Shown here: piece after piece, positions 51,901-64,000 of the stretch
Layout: each line of letters starts with the position of its first letter
Numbering within the stretch: the first letter of the stretch is position 1
Assembly: GCA_035582835.1 (NCBI GenBank)
Contig: JAYKAV010002792.1
Coordinates: 850,342-914,341 of the forward strand
Reading direction: 5' to 3'
From: Phoebastria nigripes
Taxonomy: Eukaryota > Chordata > Aves > Procellariiformes > Diomedeidae
Length of the DNA stretch: 64,000 bases
The notes under the pieces: model-generated
Seen by the model: only the letters and a program-made list of their open reading frames with translations
Told to the model about the DNA's origin: nothing
Databases searched by the model: none
Program-made: the position numbers and the translations under genes

Positions 51901-54900
51901 TTTTCAGCAAATGTCTACAATGAAGTCATAGGAAAAAAAAAATCCATCTTTAATACAGACTTTTGCTATTATGGATAGACTGATACATCCATCAAACTAT
52001 CAACTTTAAATATTTATGTTTGTTTATCCCATAGAGGTCATACTCTTTCATGACTAATCTGCACTGAAAGAAGGAAAGGAAAACAGTAGTCAGCAAAGTA
52101 TAATACCCTGTTGATAGATCTCAGTGTGTACAGTGTTTAGTGTCCTGAGCCTAGTTCTGAGATGGAAATAATGAAAAAGATGAATCTCCTTTGTGCTGAA
52201 GACAAGCCCATTTTGTCTTGATGCAAAGAAAGAAAGTATCCCAGGATCTGAAGACCGGAGACTGTATTTATTTTGGCAAATCTCATTTTCCATTCAATAA
52301 TGAACCTATTTTTTTTNTGTGTGTGTGTTTTTCTTCTAATATCTTTACACGATCTGTTCTTGTTGCCACTTCTGTGTCTTGCGTGTGGTTTGCAGACTGG
52401 TTTCAGTTGTATTTTCTGAATGATCTCTTGAAAAGTGCTCAGAAACTGCATGGATAAGAGTAATATAAGAGAACTTGCAATCTATTAAGAATTCCATATA
52501 CAGCAGGAGAAAACTTTAGCTTCTTTTGCCCATGGTTTCCAAAGACAGTAAATTAACAGTCTAGAAACTTACTTTCCTTTGTTCTCCTTTGCAGCATTTG
52601 GTTACAGGTTCATACTAAAGATTATGTCTACTCTGACTATAGTGCTACCATGGAGTCTTCATAACAGTACTTGAATCTTCATTATTATATCCCATTACTT
52701 TCTCATTACACTAGCAAATACTTGCCAATACAGCCTTTAAAAATATACAATGGAAATTCAGGTGCCTAACTATATGTGTGTTAGTGATACGTCCGAAAAT
52801 TAAAGGCACTAAAGCTCCAAACTTACATGACGTGAACTGCCAGTAATAGTGTATTCCTGGATTATTTATACATAATGGTTTACTTATATTGATTTTTTTT
52901 TTTTTTTTTTAATTTCAGGAAATCTTTCAACCATTGCATCATTTCACTTTGTAGAATGGTCTGCATGTTTTTCATCTTGCACTTTCCAGTAACCTCTTCA
53001 GATTCTTTTTAAAAAAAAAAGGTTATTTGCGAGCATTCCTACACCTGCTCAACAAAAGCAGCAAAATTCATTTCAGGCAGCTTTTACAACAGAATCCCAA
53101 ACTACAATGTTTCATTAGGACAGTAGTACATGCTGCAAACATCAACCCTATCCTTTATTGCCATTTGTAGGAGATGGCCTAGAAGTGTGGTTTCAAATTA
53201 CTATGATAGCAGACAAATTGATACATGCCAGTGAGAACTGCAGTTTCTATCTTTCAGAATATTTAACATGGTTATTTCAAAAGCATAAAGAGATTATGTT
53301 TGCAACTTTATCTACTTTAAAACAGCTTCTCCATCTGGCTACAACTTGATTGCATGTTTCAAATATGGCAGTAAATTTTAATATGTTAGTATGAAATGTA
53401 AGTGATGCCACAGCTGGTAATAACAAATTCACATAGTTTGGCTATTTAATTTTCATCATGCTAAATAGCTTAGTGCTTTAAGACAGCCTATTTGAGAAAC
53501 AAAAAAGAGTGTTTCAACTGTAACATGAAACTTTTTCTGTTTTAAGATCATCATTCAAAGCTACATTCAGTGTGAGTGTAGTGACAATTGCTACTAACTT
53601 TTTGCTGAAGTCATGCTTCAACATTTCCCTAGCCTTTCTTATGAAACATATTCCATCTGAAAATTTCCTAAGAAAGCAAAGAACCTGATATTTGAAGAAA
53701 ATGAGCCAAGCTGTTTTCAAATTATAGACAATCAGTGAGTTTCTAGCAGTTGAAATCTCTCTGCATCATCAATAATCCCTTCTCCCATCCTCCCTTTCCA
53801 CACTTCAGATTAAGAATATAGCTTTGATTTCCACCTGCACCAATTTTGCCAGACTTTGAATTGTAATATGTGCTATTACTGACCCACTGAACACTGTTTT
53901 GGTTTCAAAATGTTTATTACTTTACATTTTTATTAGTGATTCCTTACAGCTCGTGGTTGCTGTTGTTTAATGTTATAAAATGTTAAAAGAAATGTGAAAA
54001 TGACATGTTGATAACCTATTACCACTACTTTAACCAGTGTAAGGCAAACAGTGAAAATCGTATAGTAATTCTGCAGAGTCCCCCAGTGATTTCATGTTTC
54101 AGGTTTGATGATTCAGATGGTGTGTATTTCTGCTTCTTTCAATCAGCCACCACCCCTGCAAACCAGGGGAGAGTTTGCAGTATTCAGAAGGCAAGGAACA
54201 CCTGCATTCTTTTTGCCTCCCCTACACATGTATTGAAAAAGAATCACTCTGTTTGTCAGGGCAGGCCCAGAACAAGAGACTAAGACATGAGATTTGAAGC
54301 CTCTAGGAGGCAATACCACAGAGGCTGAGCTCTGCCTGTTAGCCAGTTTTATTAGCTCTCCTGCTACCACACCAAGGGCAGCGTTAGACATACTTATGAA
54401 ACATCATCTCCATTGAATGGATAGCCATGCAATCCTGGCACTGTTTTTTAGTGCTGAAGATACTTATTTACTGAGTAGAACAATATTAGGACTATGTTAT
54501 TCCCTTTCTGTATATCCTGAGTTGGGAAATTGAAGTTTAAATAATTTCTGCTGAAGGAGGATTGAAGCCCCCCCTGAATTCTTCAAGGATGTTCTAAAGC
54601 CTCCAGGTTATGGGTGTGATATTCCTACCATGATCAAAACCATGACAAGGGAATAAGTTGTAAAAAATATTTTTATAGGTAAAAGTGTTTGATGACTTTG
54701 GTCTCTAATTCATGAAAGATATTGTAAAGAAATAAACTACAAGTTCTTTCACTGTAATTATTTCAATAATATAACAAAATTATAAACCCATCCAATCTCT
54801 GTTCAACAGTTATGTAATCCTTTTTTGAAACTGCTGGAAAAGAATTCTGTGCAACTTTGAAGCAATTGCAACTGTACTTCCATCCTCAAATGGAAAGCAA

Positions 54901-57631
54901 AGAAATGCTTTCCGTGCACTGTCATCTTCTGTGAAATATATTATTCTCAGGCAGATTTACTCTAGGTTTCCTTTATTGATACATCACTATCAACTGTATA
55001 TAGCATTGTGTTCTTTAATTTTTCCCAGTTGTATTCTTGAGAGTGGAAGCCACTACACTGTCCCCAGCACTACCATATTTAGTGCTTCCCTTGTACATTT
55101 TCTTATGATTTTGAAATGACCTTTTCCTTTGTTCGAAATATAAACCTCACAGTTCATTGTCAAATAACAGTGAATACAAAATAGCAGTGAGTACTCCTAA
55201 AACAGTAGAATTGCTATTGTAAACCCTTGCTGGCTAGGGTTTTTTATCATTGTCACTGGAAACTTTAATAGGACTGAATAATACCAGTGTTCCTGGGACT
55301 AATGACAGTTGAATTTTGGTATGTATCTGATTTGATTTATTTTGTTGAAAGATCCAATATCTTCATGTATTATAGGAAGCACTCCTAGGCAAATGGCTCA
55401 CTTTGGCATCCTTCTGAGCTATTCAAGATTTGAAGTCTTAGTTAAATGACAGTTTCTGAGTGTGACTCTGCTTCAGCATGTTTTCCCATCACTATTAAAT
55501 CACCAGTTATTTCAGTCTTTTAATAGAGAANGTGGTTTTTAAGACATTTGACACATCAGTATGTATAACCTTGCTCTGTGCACACTTTAGTGCCTTAGTG
55601 TAGTAGCACAGGAAAGCTTGGCAACGTGGTTGCTGTCAAGCAAAGCTGAGGAAAGAAAAGGTGGTCCTTGAGCTACTTCTTTTGGTTTCTAAAAACAGGA
55701 AAGAGGAGGTGACTTTCCATGGACAGAGGAACCAAAACTTCTGCTGAGTTAGGAAAAATTCAAGAATATTTCTCATGCTATTTTTTTTTTTTTAAAGATC
55801 CTCTAGTTTTGAGCCAGCACTCATCCTAGCTAAGACTGTTTTGTCATAGGTTGTCACCAAAGTACATTTTAATTTATATGTAAAGATGAGACAAGACGAT
55901 GTTCAATTTGATTCTACATACTATGGATAAAAAATAAATTCTCATGAACTAGAGACATTTCTCTATGTACTGAAAGATAAAATGGGAACAGAGAATTACC
56001 TCAGAGTGTGGAATAATTATTGTTACTTCAGAAGTGTTGATAATCCTGAATTAAACCAGTGGCTTAGTTGTGCTACTCTCTACAGCATCATAAGGAATTT
56101 TCTAGCTATTAGATTAGGCATTATTGTACACCTTTAAAAACAGTTTTGTACACTTTCTAATGCATTCTAATTTTTCTGAATGTTAATTCCTGTAAAAGAA
56201 CTTCTGAAGTACTGTTGAAATTAAGATGAAGATTAAGAGACTAAAAAAAAAAAAAACAACCCACCAAAACCATGCCAGACTCCTCAATATCAAAATAAAA
56301 ACATCCAGCTGTTCATACTGCATTCATAGAAAACTGCAAGATTCTTCTATAGGTCTATAAAGCAGTATAAGTATACACACCACATTTATAGTGTTTATGC
56401 TTTTCTCTGAGGCACCACAAAGTGGCTTTCTGCCCAACATTTTTATTTGTCAAGTACTGCCATGCTTGAATGAATGTTAACTTTATCCAAGGAGTATTAT
56501 GGTTACTTTGTCATCCTGATTTTATCTGAGAGATGAGTGTCCGTTTTTGCCTTTAGGAGATTTTTCTTTTTCTTTCTGAAAACTGAATTTCATTAAGGTA
56601 AAAATGCTACAGAGCAAACCACACTGGTTTGCCAATAAGGTAAGTATACTATAGTAAACAAGACATGGTTTTAAATATATTAAGTACCTTGGTTTTCATG
56701 TCTTACTAAAGGTTCTGAATGGGGAAAAGAAACTCAAAACACAATGAGAAAGAGATTTTTTTTTTTTTTTTCAGGGATAAGATCTTCCTCATAGGGTTGG
56801 GAAAAAAAAGGTGTACTGAAAGCATCAATAGTGAGGTAAACATAACGGCTGATGGTGTCCCAGTTGCCTGGGAAAAGCTTAAAAAGATATTTCTAGATTA
56901 AAATTGAAATTTCAGGTATCCTTGAATAATTTCTGGTTTTCCCTCATTCAAAACTCCTGTTAAAAAGAATGGAAATACCGTATTTCTGGAGGTGAACAGA
57001 ATATAGTTGACAGCACAACTGAAGGCAGAGTTGTTCGATCAAGAAATTGCAGCAATGGAGAACACTTTAAAACCAAGTCTTACAAGTTGTGAAAAAAATC
57101 TTTCTAATTTAAAATCAACAGAATAAATTTCCAAGATTAAAAGAAATTATATAGTGCTGGAAGAAAGTGCCATAATTACGTGTTATAGAAAAACCTCAGT
57201 TAGTCCTTCTTCATGTAGATATACAGAAACACGACAACCAAGCAGTAGGTGAAGAAGTAGTTCCAGTAGGTACTGCGAGTGACTTTAATTTCAAGGTAGG
57301 TTGACTTCTCTAATTTTGCCTGCTTTTTATAAAGCCAAGGTTAGAGCTTTCTGAATATTTCTGGAAATTTCTCCCCACTAAAGACTGTCTGAAATATTAT
57401 GAAATCTTCCGTAGGAAAAAAATGTATAAACCCCCTCAAAGTCTGAAACAGAATTCTTTGAGCTGTTGGTTGCTTATCTAGAAGGTTTTTTTCAGTTTTG
57501 CTTTACTATGCAAAAACAAATAAGCATCAGGGAGATGAATGCTGAAATGTTCAGCCATTCATCAACTCTTCCACTAGCCCTGGTGCTGAGTAGTAAATGA
57601 AAGAGATGAATGCCTCAGCTTCCTGTATTTC
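46000..57631. other. Long unannotated AT-rich stretch
   Basis: No supported gene, RNA gene or recent transposon. A T-run at 52893-52910 followed by aatttcag resembles a splice acceptor, but no exon can be shown after it. Other content is poly-A or poly-T runs and scattered ambiguous bases. Frames of up to 104 codons (52137-52451) overlap frames on the other strand and lack motifs. Confidence 0.5.
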
Positions 57632-57650
57632 TTAGGGTTTAGGGTTAGGG
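57632..57650 (+). repeat. Short telomere-like motif
   Basis: ttagggtttagggttaggg is three vertebrate telomere hexamers, one with an extra T. It stands alone in unique sequence. Confidence 0.8.
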
Positions 57651-59750
57651 TGGAGCCAGGTACTGAAGGATCCAAGGGGCTAGTACATGATTTGACATCC
57701 AGCCCTTGCCTTCATACATCTTAATCGGAAATTGATCTCCAGAAAGCAAACATTAAATGATCTTTTCAACTTTCCAGATGGAAAACTTAAGGTCTACAAA
57801 AGAGCTGTTCTCTACCGAGAATAATTCCACCTGAAACATCTTGCACAGCTAGAGCCACCACTTCTTCCAAACTTAGTTTATCTGTCAACACAGGAAGTAA
57901 AATATATTTATCTTTAATAAGAAATTCTCAACAAATAGGTCAACTCTGTGTTTCTCTGTCAGTCCAACCTCTCCATATTGTCATGAAGTATTTTGCTTGT
58001 AGAAGGGAAAGTTCAGAAAGTTCTCTTAGTGCAACATATAAAAGGCACCATGTAAAGTGAAAATATTACTAAAAAGTCAGTGAGGTCAGAACTCCATTAG
58101 GTGAAAAAAACTGAAATGAGGTCTTTCAGGGAGACTGAATCTGAAGCAACTGCTTTGCCAAGCTGCAGCCAATTTCTATTTATTTTTATCCAATAGATTC
58201 AATACACACAAACAAACTATGACTGAACTCAGAACTGAAGTTGACTTTTTTTTTCCTCTTTACAAATGGAATATCAGCTATTTGGAGAAAAAACAAAACA
58301 AAACAAAACAAAAACTAGGAAGGATAATATAGTGTTTATATCTAAAGGCAGGAACTCATATCATATTGTTGAGTAAAATAAGCCTGTTTCAAAGTGAAGG
58401 TCAGAGACAGCTTAAGCAAAAAATGAATAGCCCAGATTAAAATGTCCATGTTCTATGTAAAATGCACAAAAACAAATGCAATCTCATTTATTCACATTTC
58501 CAGAATTACAGCAAAGATTACTACATTAATCTGTTAGTTATGCATTTTCATTAATCTGAAACTGAAACAAATCTTCAGGAAACAGGGTTTGAAGATTCTG
58601 AACACTTGAATTTCTGCAATCTTGAGCAAGTTAGACTGGGCTTTTTAAAGAATATTTGTGACTCTCTTCTTTCAGGTAAATAGACCAAGACAGGAAGAAC
58701 AGTCAAATATTGGTCGTCGTTTCCTGGNGTCACTGAAAACTAAGGCTATAATTATTGAGACTGAAATTGTGGAATTTACTTCTGGGAATTTAAAAGCCAT
58801 ATTATGACAGAATAAAACCATACACCATATGCCATATATTTATAACTCTAAGCTCATCTCAGATTTTGTGCTTGAGGTCAAGTTCAGACAGCTTCTGTTT
58901 TCTGAACATAAGGTCACAGTAGTTGTTGCACAGCATGTAGTTTTGTCTGTAAATGCTAACACCTCCATCAATGATTGTGCCTGGACTTTTTCTTTACATT
59001 GTCTATGCATGTGCAATGCTGTAGGCATGGAAGTAGAAATGAAAATGTTTTTGTGCTCCTAATATCTTTGACTGTGTGTTTGTTAGTCTGTCTGTGTGTG
59101 TTTTATATGTGTACAATATGTATAAATAGTGTTGACCGTTAATGGCAAAGTGTGGTGTACATCTGCTTTCCAACTGGCTCAGCTCTTTTCAACCCATCTT
59201 TGAAGCATCCTCCTTTCTCTGGGACTGCAACTCAGTTCATATGAGTCACTGTGTTAGTTGGGGCNTCTACAATTCACTTGAGGTGCTCTACAGTAATTGG
59301 ACAGTAAAAAGGATCTTTTGTGGTTTGTGTGATTTGTGGAAGAAGTCTCTGAGAAACCAGGAGGTAAGGCTTAAAAGATACTTATGGCCTCAGACAGAAA
59401 ATCTATCCAATGTCAGTTTCTACAACTGTGTACCAGAAGATTTGTAGGTTTTAATAAGGCTTTTTTTTTGAAACCTTGGATTCCTTCTAGTCTAAATCTG
59501 AAAACAAAGCCTGGGGAGCAAGACTGTGTAAAATGAAACATCAAGGATGGACGAGGGAGACTGCTGTAGGCAAAACAAAAAAGGTCAGATATCTTCCACC
59601 AAAGAGCTTGATGAAGGTTCATCTCAAATGCCTATCAAATTGTATCTATCCTGTTCCCTAGCACTGCCTTTTTTGGTGGTCTTTTAGTATCTCTAATGTG
59701 TTGCTTATTTCTCATGATTTTACCAAGTCACATCAACAGAATGTATGTGT
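57651..59750. other. Unannotated AT-rich stretch
   Basis: A CAAAA microsatellite at 58287-58315 is the only clear element. A frame of 101 codons at 59142-59447 lacks motifs and contains an ambiguous base. Confidence 0.5.
58287..58315. repeat. (CAAAA)n microsatellite
   Basis: Four to five CAAAA units in an A-rich context. Confidence 0.9.
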
Positions 59751-60190
59751 TCCCCACTGCCATGGCCCTGAGGCACTGCCAGCCCTGCCTGTCCCTGCCC
59801 ACCCCCCAGGGTTCCCCCCACCGTGCCCACAGCCCATGACCCCATTGCAGCACCCTGGGGCTGTCAGCTCCTGCCCCAGCAACATCCCATCAGGGCTGGT
59901 CTCCAGCTCCCCACAGCCCTGCCCTGCCTGGCCATGGGCCCACCCACAGGCCCATATTGCAGCCTGGCCTTGGCCCGTCCCCATCCCTAGGCAGCTGCCC
60001 AGTGCCCAGGGCTGGGGCTGTCCCTGGTGCCCCCCAGCTGCCTGTTCCTGGCTGGGGCAGTAGGACAGACCCTGGCTGCCAGGCCCTACCCTGACAGACC
60101 TGTGGGGAGCTCCCACTGCTCCTGGTGCCCTGGCCCCATGNAGCCACCCTGCTTTTGCTGCTCCCTGCCACCCATCTCTTTTTCCCTAGC
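59751..60190. other. Isolated GC-rich, CpG-poor block
   Basis: About 440 bp, strikingly C-rich on the plus strand (many CCC, CCTGCC and CAGCCC motifs) between AT-rich flanks with abrupt edges. CpG dinucleotides are rare, so it does not look like a CpG-island promoter. Both strands stay open for about 120 codons (plus 59698-60063, minus 60116-59733), which is expected where A- and T-rich stop codons are scarce. The translations are low-complexity Pro- or Gly-rich. A G-quadruplex-type motif lies on the minus strand at 59783-59807. The right edge, a pyrimidine tract ending ttttccctag, resembles a splice acceptor. I do not recognise a family. Confidence 0.7.
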
Positions 60191-61297
60191 GAAAGATTGT
60201 GAAGTCATCCCTTGCAAAAAAACCAAACCACTACTAAAGCTCCCCTGCAATGGATTGTTGATGTTGTGCTGAGATACACATGGGGAGACTTTCAGAGTTA
60301 AAAACGGAAGTTAAGTATACAGCTCACATAAACGTATATCAGCTAAGCTGCAGCACTTAGCCCCTGTCTTGCATCAAAACAGGCTCCTAATAGTCCAGTC
60401 ATTTTTGTGGCTCCATGTAGAGCCAAAGGGCGTTTCCATGGCTTTACCTTTTTGTTCGGTACCTTTCACAGAGTCCTAAACAGCTTTGCCAGGCAACTTC
60501 TGCTGGCTGGGGGGTCTGTCCACTGCTATGCCATCTTTAAGGATAGGTGCTGCAATATATTTCCATATTCATCAGCATTAACCAATATATCATCTAGTAC
60601 TTGTTTTATTTACTGTATTCAAGAGGCCCAAGATATCATTCTTTTCAAAGAAAACAAACAACCATCTCTTAAGTAAACCAGTGGAGGCCATGGCTTTCTA
60701 TTATCCAAAGCAAACACACTTTGAAAAAAGACACGGTACAACAAAAAATACAGGAAATAAAAGATGCAGATTTCTAAACAAAGTAGCTTGACTGAACAAA
60801 CCAACCTGACTAAACAGATGCATAATACATAAACTAAAATTTATATAATAAATATGAGAAGGGTGGAAAAAGTCTCTCAGCCTGTTCTCATTATCCTTTT
60901 TTATGCTAGTTTGAAGATTTGTGAAAGCAAAAGGAAAATGTGAAAGCCTCATTGTTCCAGGGATAATAATGGTATTGATTTTTCATTAAGATGCATCCTT
61001 TCTTGATAAGGTAACGCTCCCCTCCTCTTACTGGTGTTTCAAGATTTCTTCCTTCCTCTCCCTGCTGGGTTTCTCATAACCACTAAGAGAAATTCTGAAA
61101 TCTTGACATTTATTTTTTTACTTTTCTCACATTTCTTGGAATCCCATTTTGCTCTATTCATTGAAACTGCTATCGCCATCTTTGCTAGTTGCATATAAAA
61201 GGGCTAAGTCAGGAAATATTTATGTCTCAATAAACATAAAACAGAGCTTATGTGTTCAGCAATGAATGATATTGCACATGTAGGGATTTTTTTCAAA

Positions 61298-61337
61298 ATA
61301 AATTACTTTCTTTCTAGATAAATCACTTTCTTTCTAG
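61298..61337 (+). repeat. 20-bp tandem duplication ending in splice-like motifs
   Basis: ataaattactttctttctag is followed directly by the same 20-mer with one T-to-C change, then gtaagt. Each copy is a pyrimidine tract ending TAG. Confidence 0.85.
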
Positions 61338-63819
61338 GTAAGTCTTTCATAATATAACAAAAAAAGCCTGAAAGCTGGCTTAGCCTGCTTTACGTCCTGT
61401 GTTCTAGTCCTGCACCTAGAACCTTTTTGGAAATTAAGAATGCTTTCCAGTCCTTACACAAATCCTACTCCACATTGCATGCAATTGCTGGGTCCCAAAC
61501 AGTCTACAGAAAAAGAAGTAAAAATTGTGCTGTTACTACATTTTCATTTGATTTTTTATGAGTTGACTCCTTGGAGTTCCTGTGGGGGTCTGTCTTGCTT
61601 GAAAGTTTATCAGCGGCAGTAACACTAACCTGTGAGCAGAGACACGAGGAAATTCTGATTTCTTCATATTTTCATTTTTCTCGGTCTTCTAATATATATA
61701 ACACAAAGGAAACAGAGCTTGCTTTCTGAGTCAAATCTCTTTCTAGTTTGCACAAAGTTAAAAGGCCACCTCATCTTCTCTTATTTCTTCCCCAGCCTGC
61801 TGCAACAAGGACACAGTTTAGTTCAAAATACTGGTGATACTGAGTTTTGTGCTGAATGAGACTCTTAGGAGTAATTAGCATTCCAAGAGGTGCACTACTT
61901 TATTACTGTTACATTTAACAAACAGTTACCGCTACTGTATGTGGGAATCATATAAATTCAGGAACCAATTCAGTGAGACCTCAACTTGAAGTGAGACATT
62001 ATTAATTGCAAATTAATTAAGTTAGTTAAGGCCCTGCTGTGTAATACTGATGCCAGACTGAGCCGTATGTTCTGGCACTTTTGAGAGAAAAAAATAAAGG
62101 GCTTGTAAAATGCAGAATTTTATAACAAATTCAGAGAGATTCTAAACAGAGCATGTTAGAATGACGTTTTAAATTGATATTTTTGGATTATAAACTAGTC
62201 GGAATGCAGTTTTTTATTAGTTCTAGATTAAAGCCTAATTCCAGTGAAAGTGTGTGCTGTTATAAAGCAGTACTGTTAGTGTAGATCTCAAACATTTGGT
62301 ATATCTGTCCATAATTACTCATGGCTCTGGTTCACATGAAACTATTCTTCAGCCTTGTGCAGGGTCACATAGGTGCTCCTGTGTGTTAAGGGATTCCAGT
62401 AAAACTTTGAATTTGCACAGATTTTATGGCATTTACAAGAACTTTGCTAAAGTAATGTACTTAGATGTTTTTAGTGTTCTGAGTATTGCTATAAGTAAAT
62501 AGAGTTTATTTAAAACCTGTTTGAAAAAGTCTTGCCCAGAAAACTCTTTGCGGGGGTTGTAGTTAAGCAAGCTACAGAAGATGAACATTCACTTACTAGG
62601 AACTTCCATTACAAAACAAATCCACCAGGCTCAGTGAGCCATAAGCATATACAATAGGGTCTCATCTGAAATCTCTGTGAGTCTTCCATTAATTTGAAAT
62701 CTGCTGGAATAGTCTATTAATTTAGGTGGGAACAGAATCAGATCCAAACCCACAGTTAGATTTCTATGGGAGACTAGAGTCATACATAAAATCTTTCTTT
62801 TGTTGTAAGTATTCTATGAGTCAGTCTCATCATTGTAATCAGTTCTGACAGTAAAGGAGGGAAATTAAATATGCCTATAATTAATTTATTCAGCTGAAAT
62901 TAATTGCATGCCCTTTAAAATATTTAGTAATTGTCTTTTTAGNTTTGTTTTGAAAATATTTTTTCTTCCAGGACAGTTTGTTTTTTTTTTCAGTAAATGG
63001 TTATTACTTCTAAACTACTTTTATAACAACCCTCCTTGTAAAAGGAACGTGAGTAGATACCTCTGAGCAATTCAACCAAAATATAGGGTACTATCAATCA
63101 GGGAATAATTGCCCCAGGGAAATTAGTTAGTAATTTTAGTGGGTCCAGGATTTCACTTTTATAAATTTTTTGGCATCCAAATCTGTAAGTATAAAACTAA
63201 AAACTATAGATTTTTGTCAGAGAAAAATAAATTCCAGTGGTTTTCTTGCAGGATATCTTTTCATTTCAGGAAATTAAAATCTATAATTATATTATTTGTG
63301 ACAATGTATGAACATACATCCAACTACTGATTTTTCTGAACACATTATAAAGCATTTGAAATATTAAATTTAAAACATTAGCAAAGCTAAGACAGGCAGA
63401 AATGTACGTCTGATTTTAAAGGTGATACTTCAAAGGAAAAAAGAAAATAAGATTCATGACCATTTTGATATAATAATTTGTATTGATATGCAAGGGACAC
63501 TTGGAAAATGCTAGTCTGGTTTTGGTTTTGGTTTGGTTTTGTTTTTTTTTAAGCAAGTGTTTCTATTTATTTTTTCTTCTACTACAAATGGATAATGCTA
63601 TATTTCAGCCTTTCTGATTTCACTGGTATACTTGTAAGTCTCAGATGCATGCTCATTATTGTGCATTCTGGCAATTAAACTAACCAGGTACTAACAAAGA
63701 ATCTCAACATACTAAAAAAAACCTTTAAATTTTTGTGTTTTCATTTTCTTGTCAATTGTTAATGTCACGATTCAGTTACTTTTTCAGTTGCCCATTGACA
63801 CAAGCCATGTATTATTTAA

Positions 63820-63868
63820 AGAGAAAAAGAAAAAAAAAAAAAAAAAAAAAAAAAGAAAAGAAAAAAGG
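63820..63868. repeat. Long A-rich run
   Basis: A pure stretch of about 26 A follows GA-rich units and is followed by more A-rich sequence. No retroposed body is recognised upstream. Confidence 0.9.
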
Positions 63869-64000
63869 AAAACAAAACAATAAAAGAAATAAAGTGAAAA
63901 CAGAAAAAGAAATAGAACTTTCAAGCTTCTTTGTTTTTCATGCCACTGAGATGCAATTCCACCCTTCATTTGTCTGTTTCTGTTTGAGTCACCTTTAAGA

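Larger units (their letters stand above)
60191..64000. other. Unannotated AT-rich stretch
   Basis: Contains a 20-bp tandem duplication at 61298-61337 and a long A-rich run at 63820-63868. No gene or transposon is supported. Confidence 0.5.

Noticed and set aside
52893..52920. T-run followed by aatttcagga, resembling a splice acceptor
   Set aside because: No open frame of coding character and no donor site could be tied to it; such sequences are frequent in AT-rich DNA.
54143..54391. 82-codon minus-strand frame ending near a TTTTATTAGC motif, considered as a possible unrelated LTR
   Set aside because: No TG...CA termini or flanking duplication could be found around it.
59698..60116. Pro-rich (plus) and Gly-rich (minus) open frames of more than 120 codons
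   Set aside because: Both strands are open because the block is C-rich and lacks stop codons; the translations are low-complexity and not family-like.
1..64000. tRNA, rRNA or bacterial-type operons
   Set aside because: No cloverleaf with A and B boxes was found, and the sequence character is that of a bird nuclear chromosome, so operons, ribosome binding sites and riboswitches do not apply.

Overview
The window looks like a gene-poor, AT-rich stretch of a bird chromosome. The evidence is repeat content: a CR1 (chicken repeat 1) LINE with the characteristic 3' octamer end, two older CR1 relics, and six solo LTRs of an avian endogenous retrovirus family with the termini seen in many bird genomes. 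I found no host gene exon, tRNA, rRNA or known non-coding RNA that I can support. Scattered single ambiguous bases and a 210-base gap (19740-19949) mark it as a draft assembly.

Layout. 1-14361 is unique AT-rich sequence with microsatellites. 14362-14434 holds a 43-bp fragment of an LTR terminus between two identical 15-bp direct repeats. About 15984-16085 is an old CR1 3' relic. 19590-24316 is an LTR cluster: one minus-strand copy (broken by the gap), one plus-strand copy and one older minus-strand copy. A segment of about 110 bp lies beside the plus-strand copy and again inside the older copy. About 25135-25940 is a locally less AT-rich patch with two adjacent minus-strand open stretches and an (AAAAT)n tract. 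25945-37520 is mostly unannotated. 37521-40880 is a 5'-truncated, inactivated CR1 on the minus strand, split by a solo LTR at 38258-38832. 42998-43653 is an LTR with an unusual central part. About 44060-45990 is an ancient CR1 relic on the minus strand, also split by a solo LTR (44283-44855). 46000-64000 is again mostly unannotated, with a short telomere-like motif (57632) and an isolated GC-rich block (59751-60190).

History. All six LTRs have perfect 5-bp target duplications, so each is an independent insertion that now lacks internal retroviral sequence. Two are nested in CR1 elements, which gives a relative order: ancient CR1, then the younger CR1, then the nearly identical LTR copies. The zone between the LTR TATA box and polyadenylation signal differs grossly between LTR variants. 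No set of genes working together is present. The most interesting signals are the short duplicated segment, the 15-bp-flanked LTR fragment, the exchangeable LTR centre and the GC-rich island.
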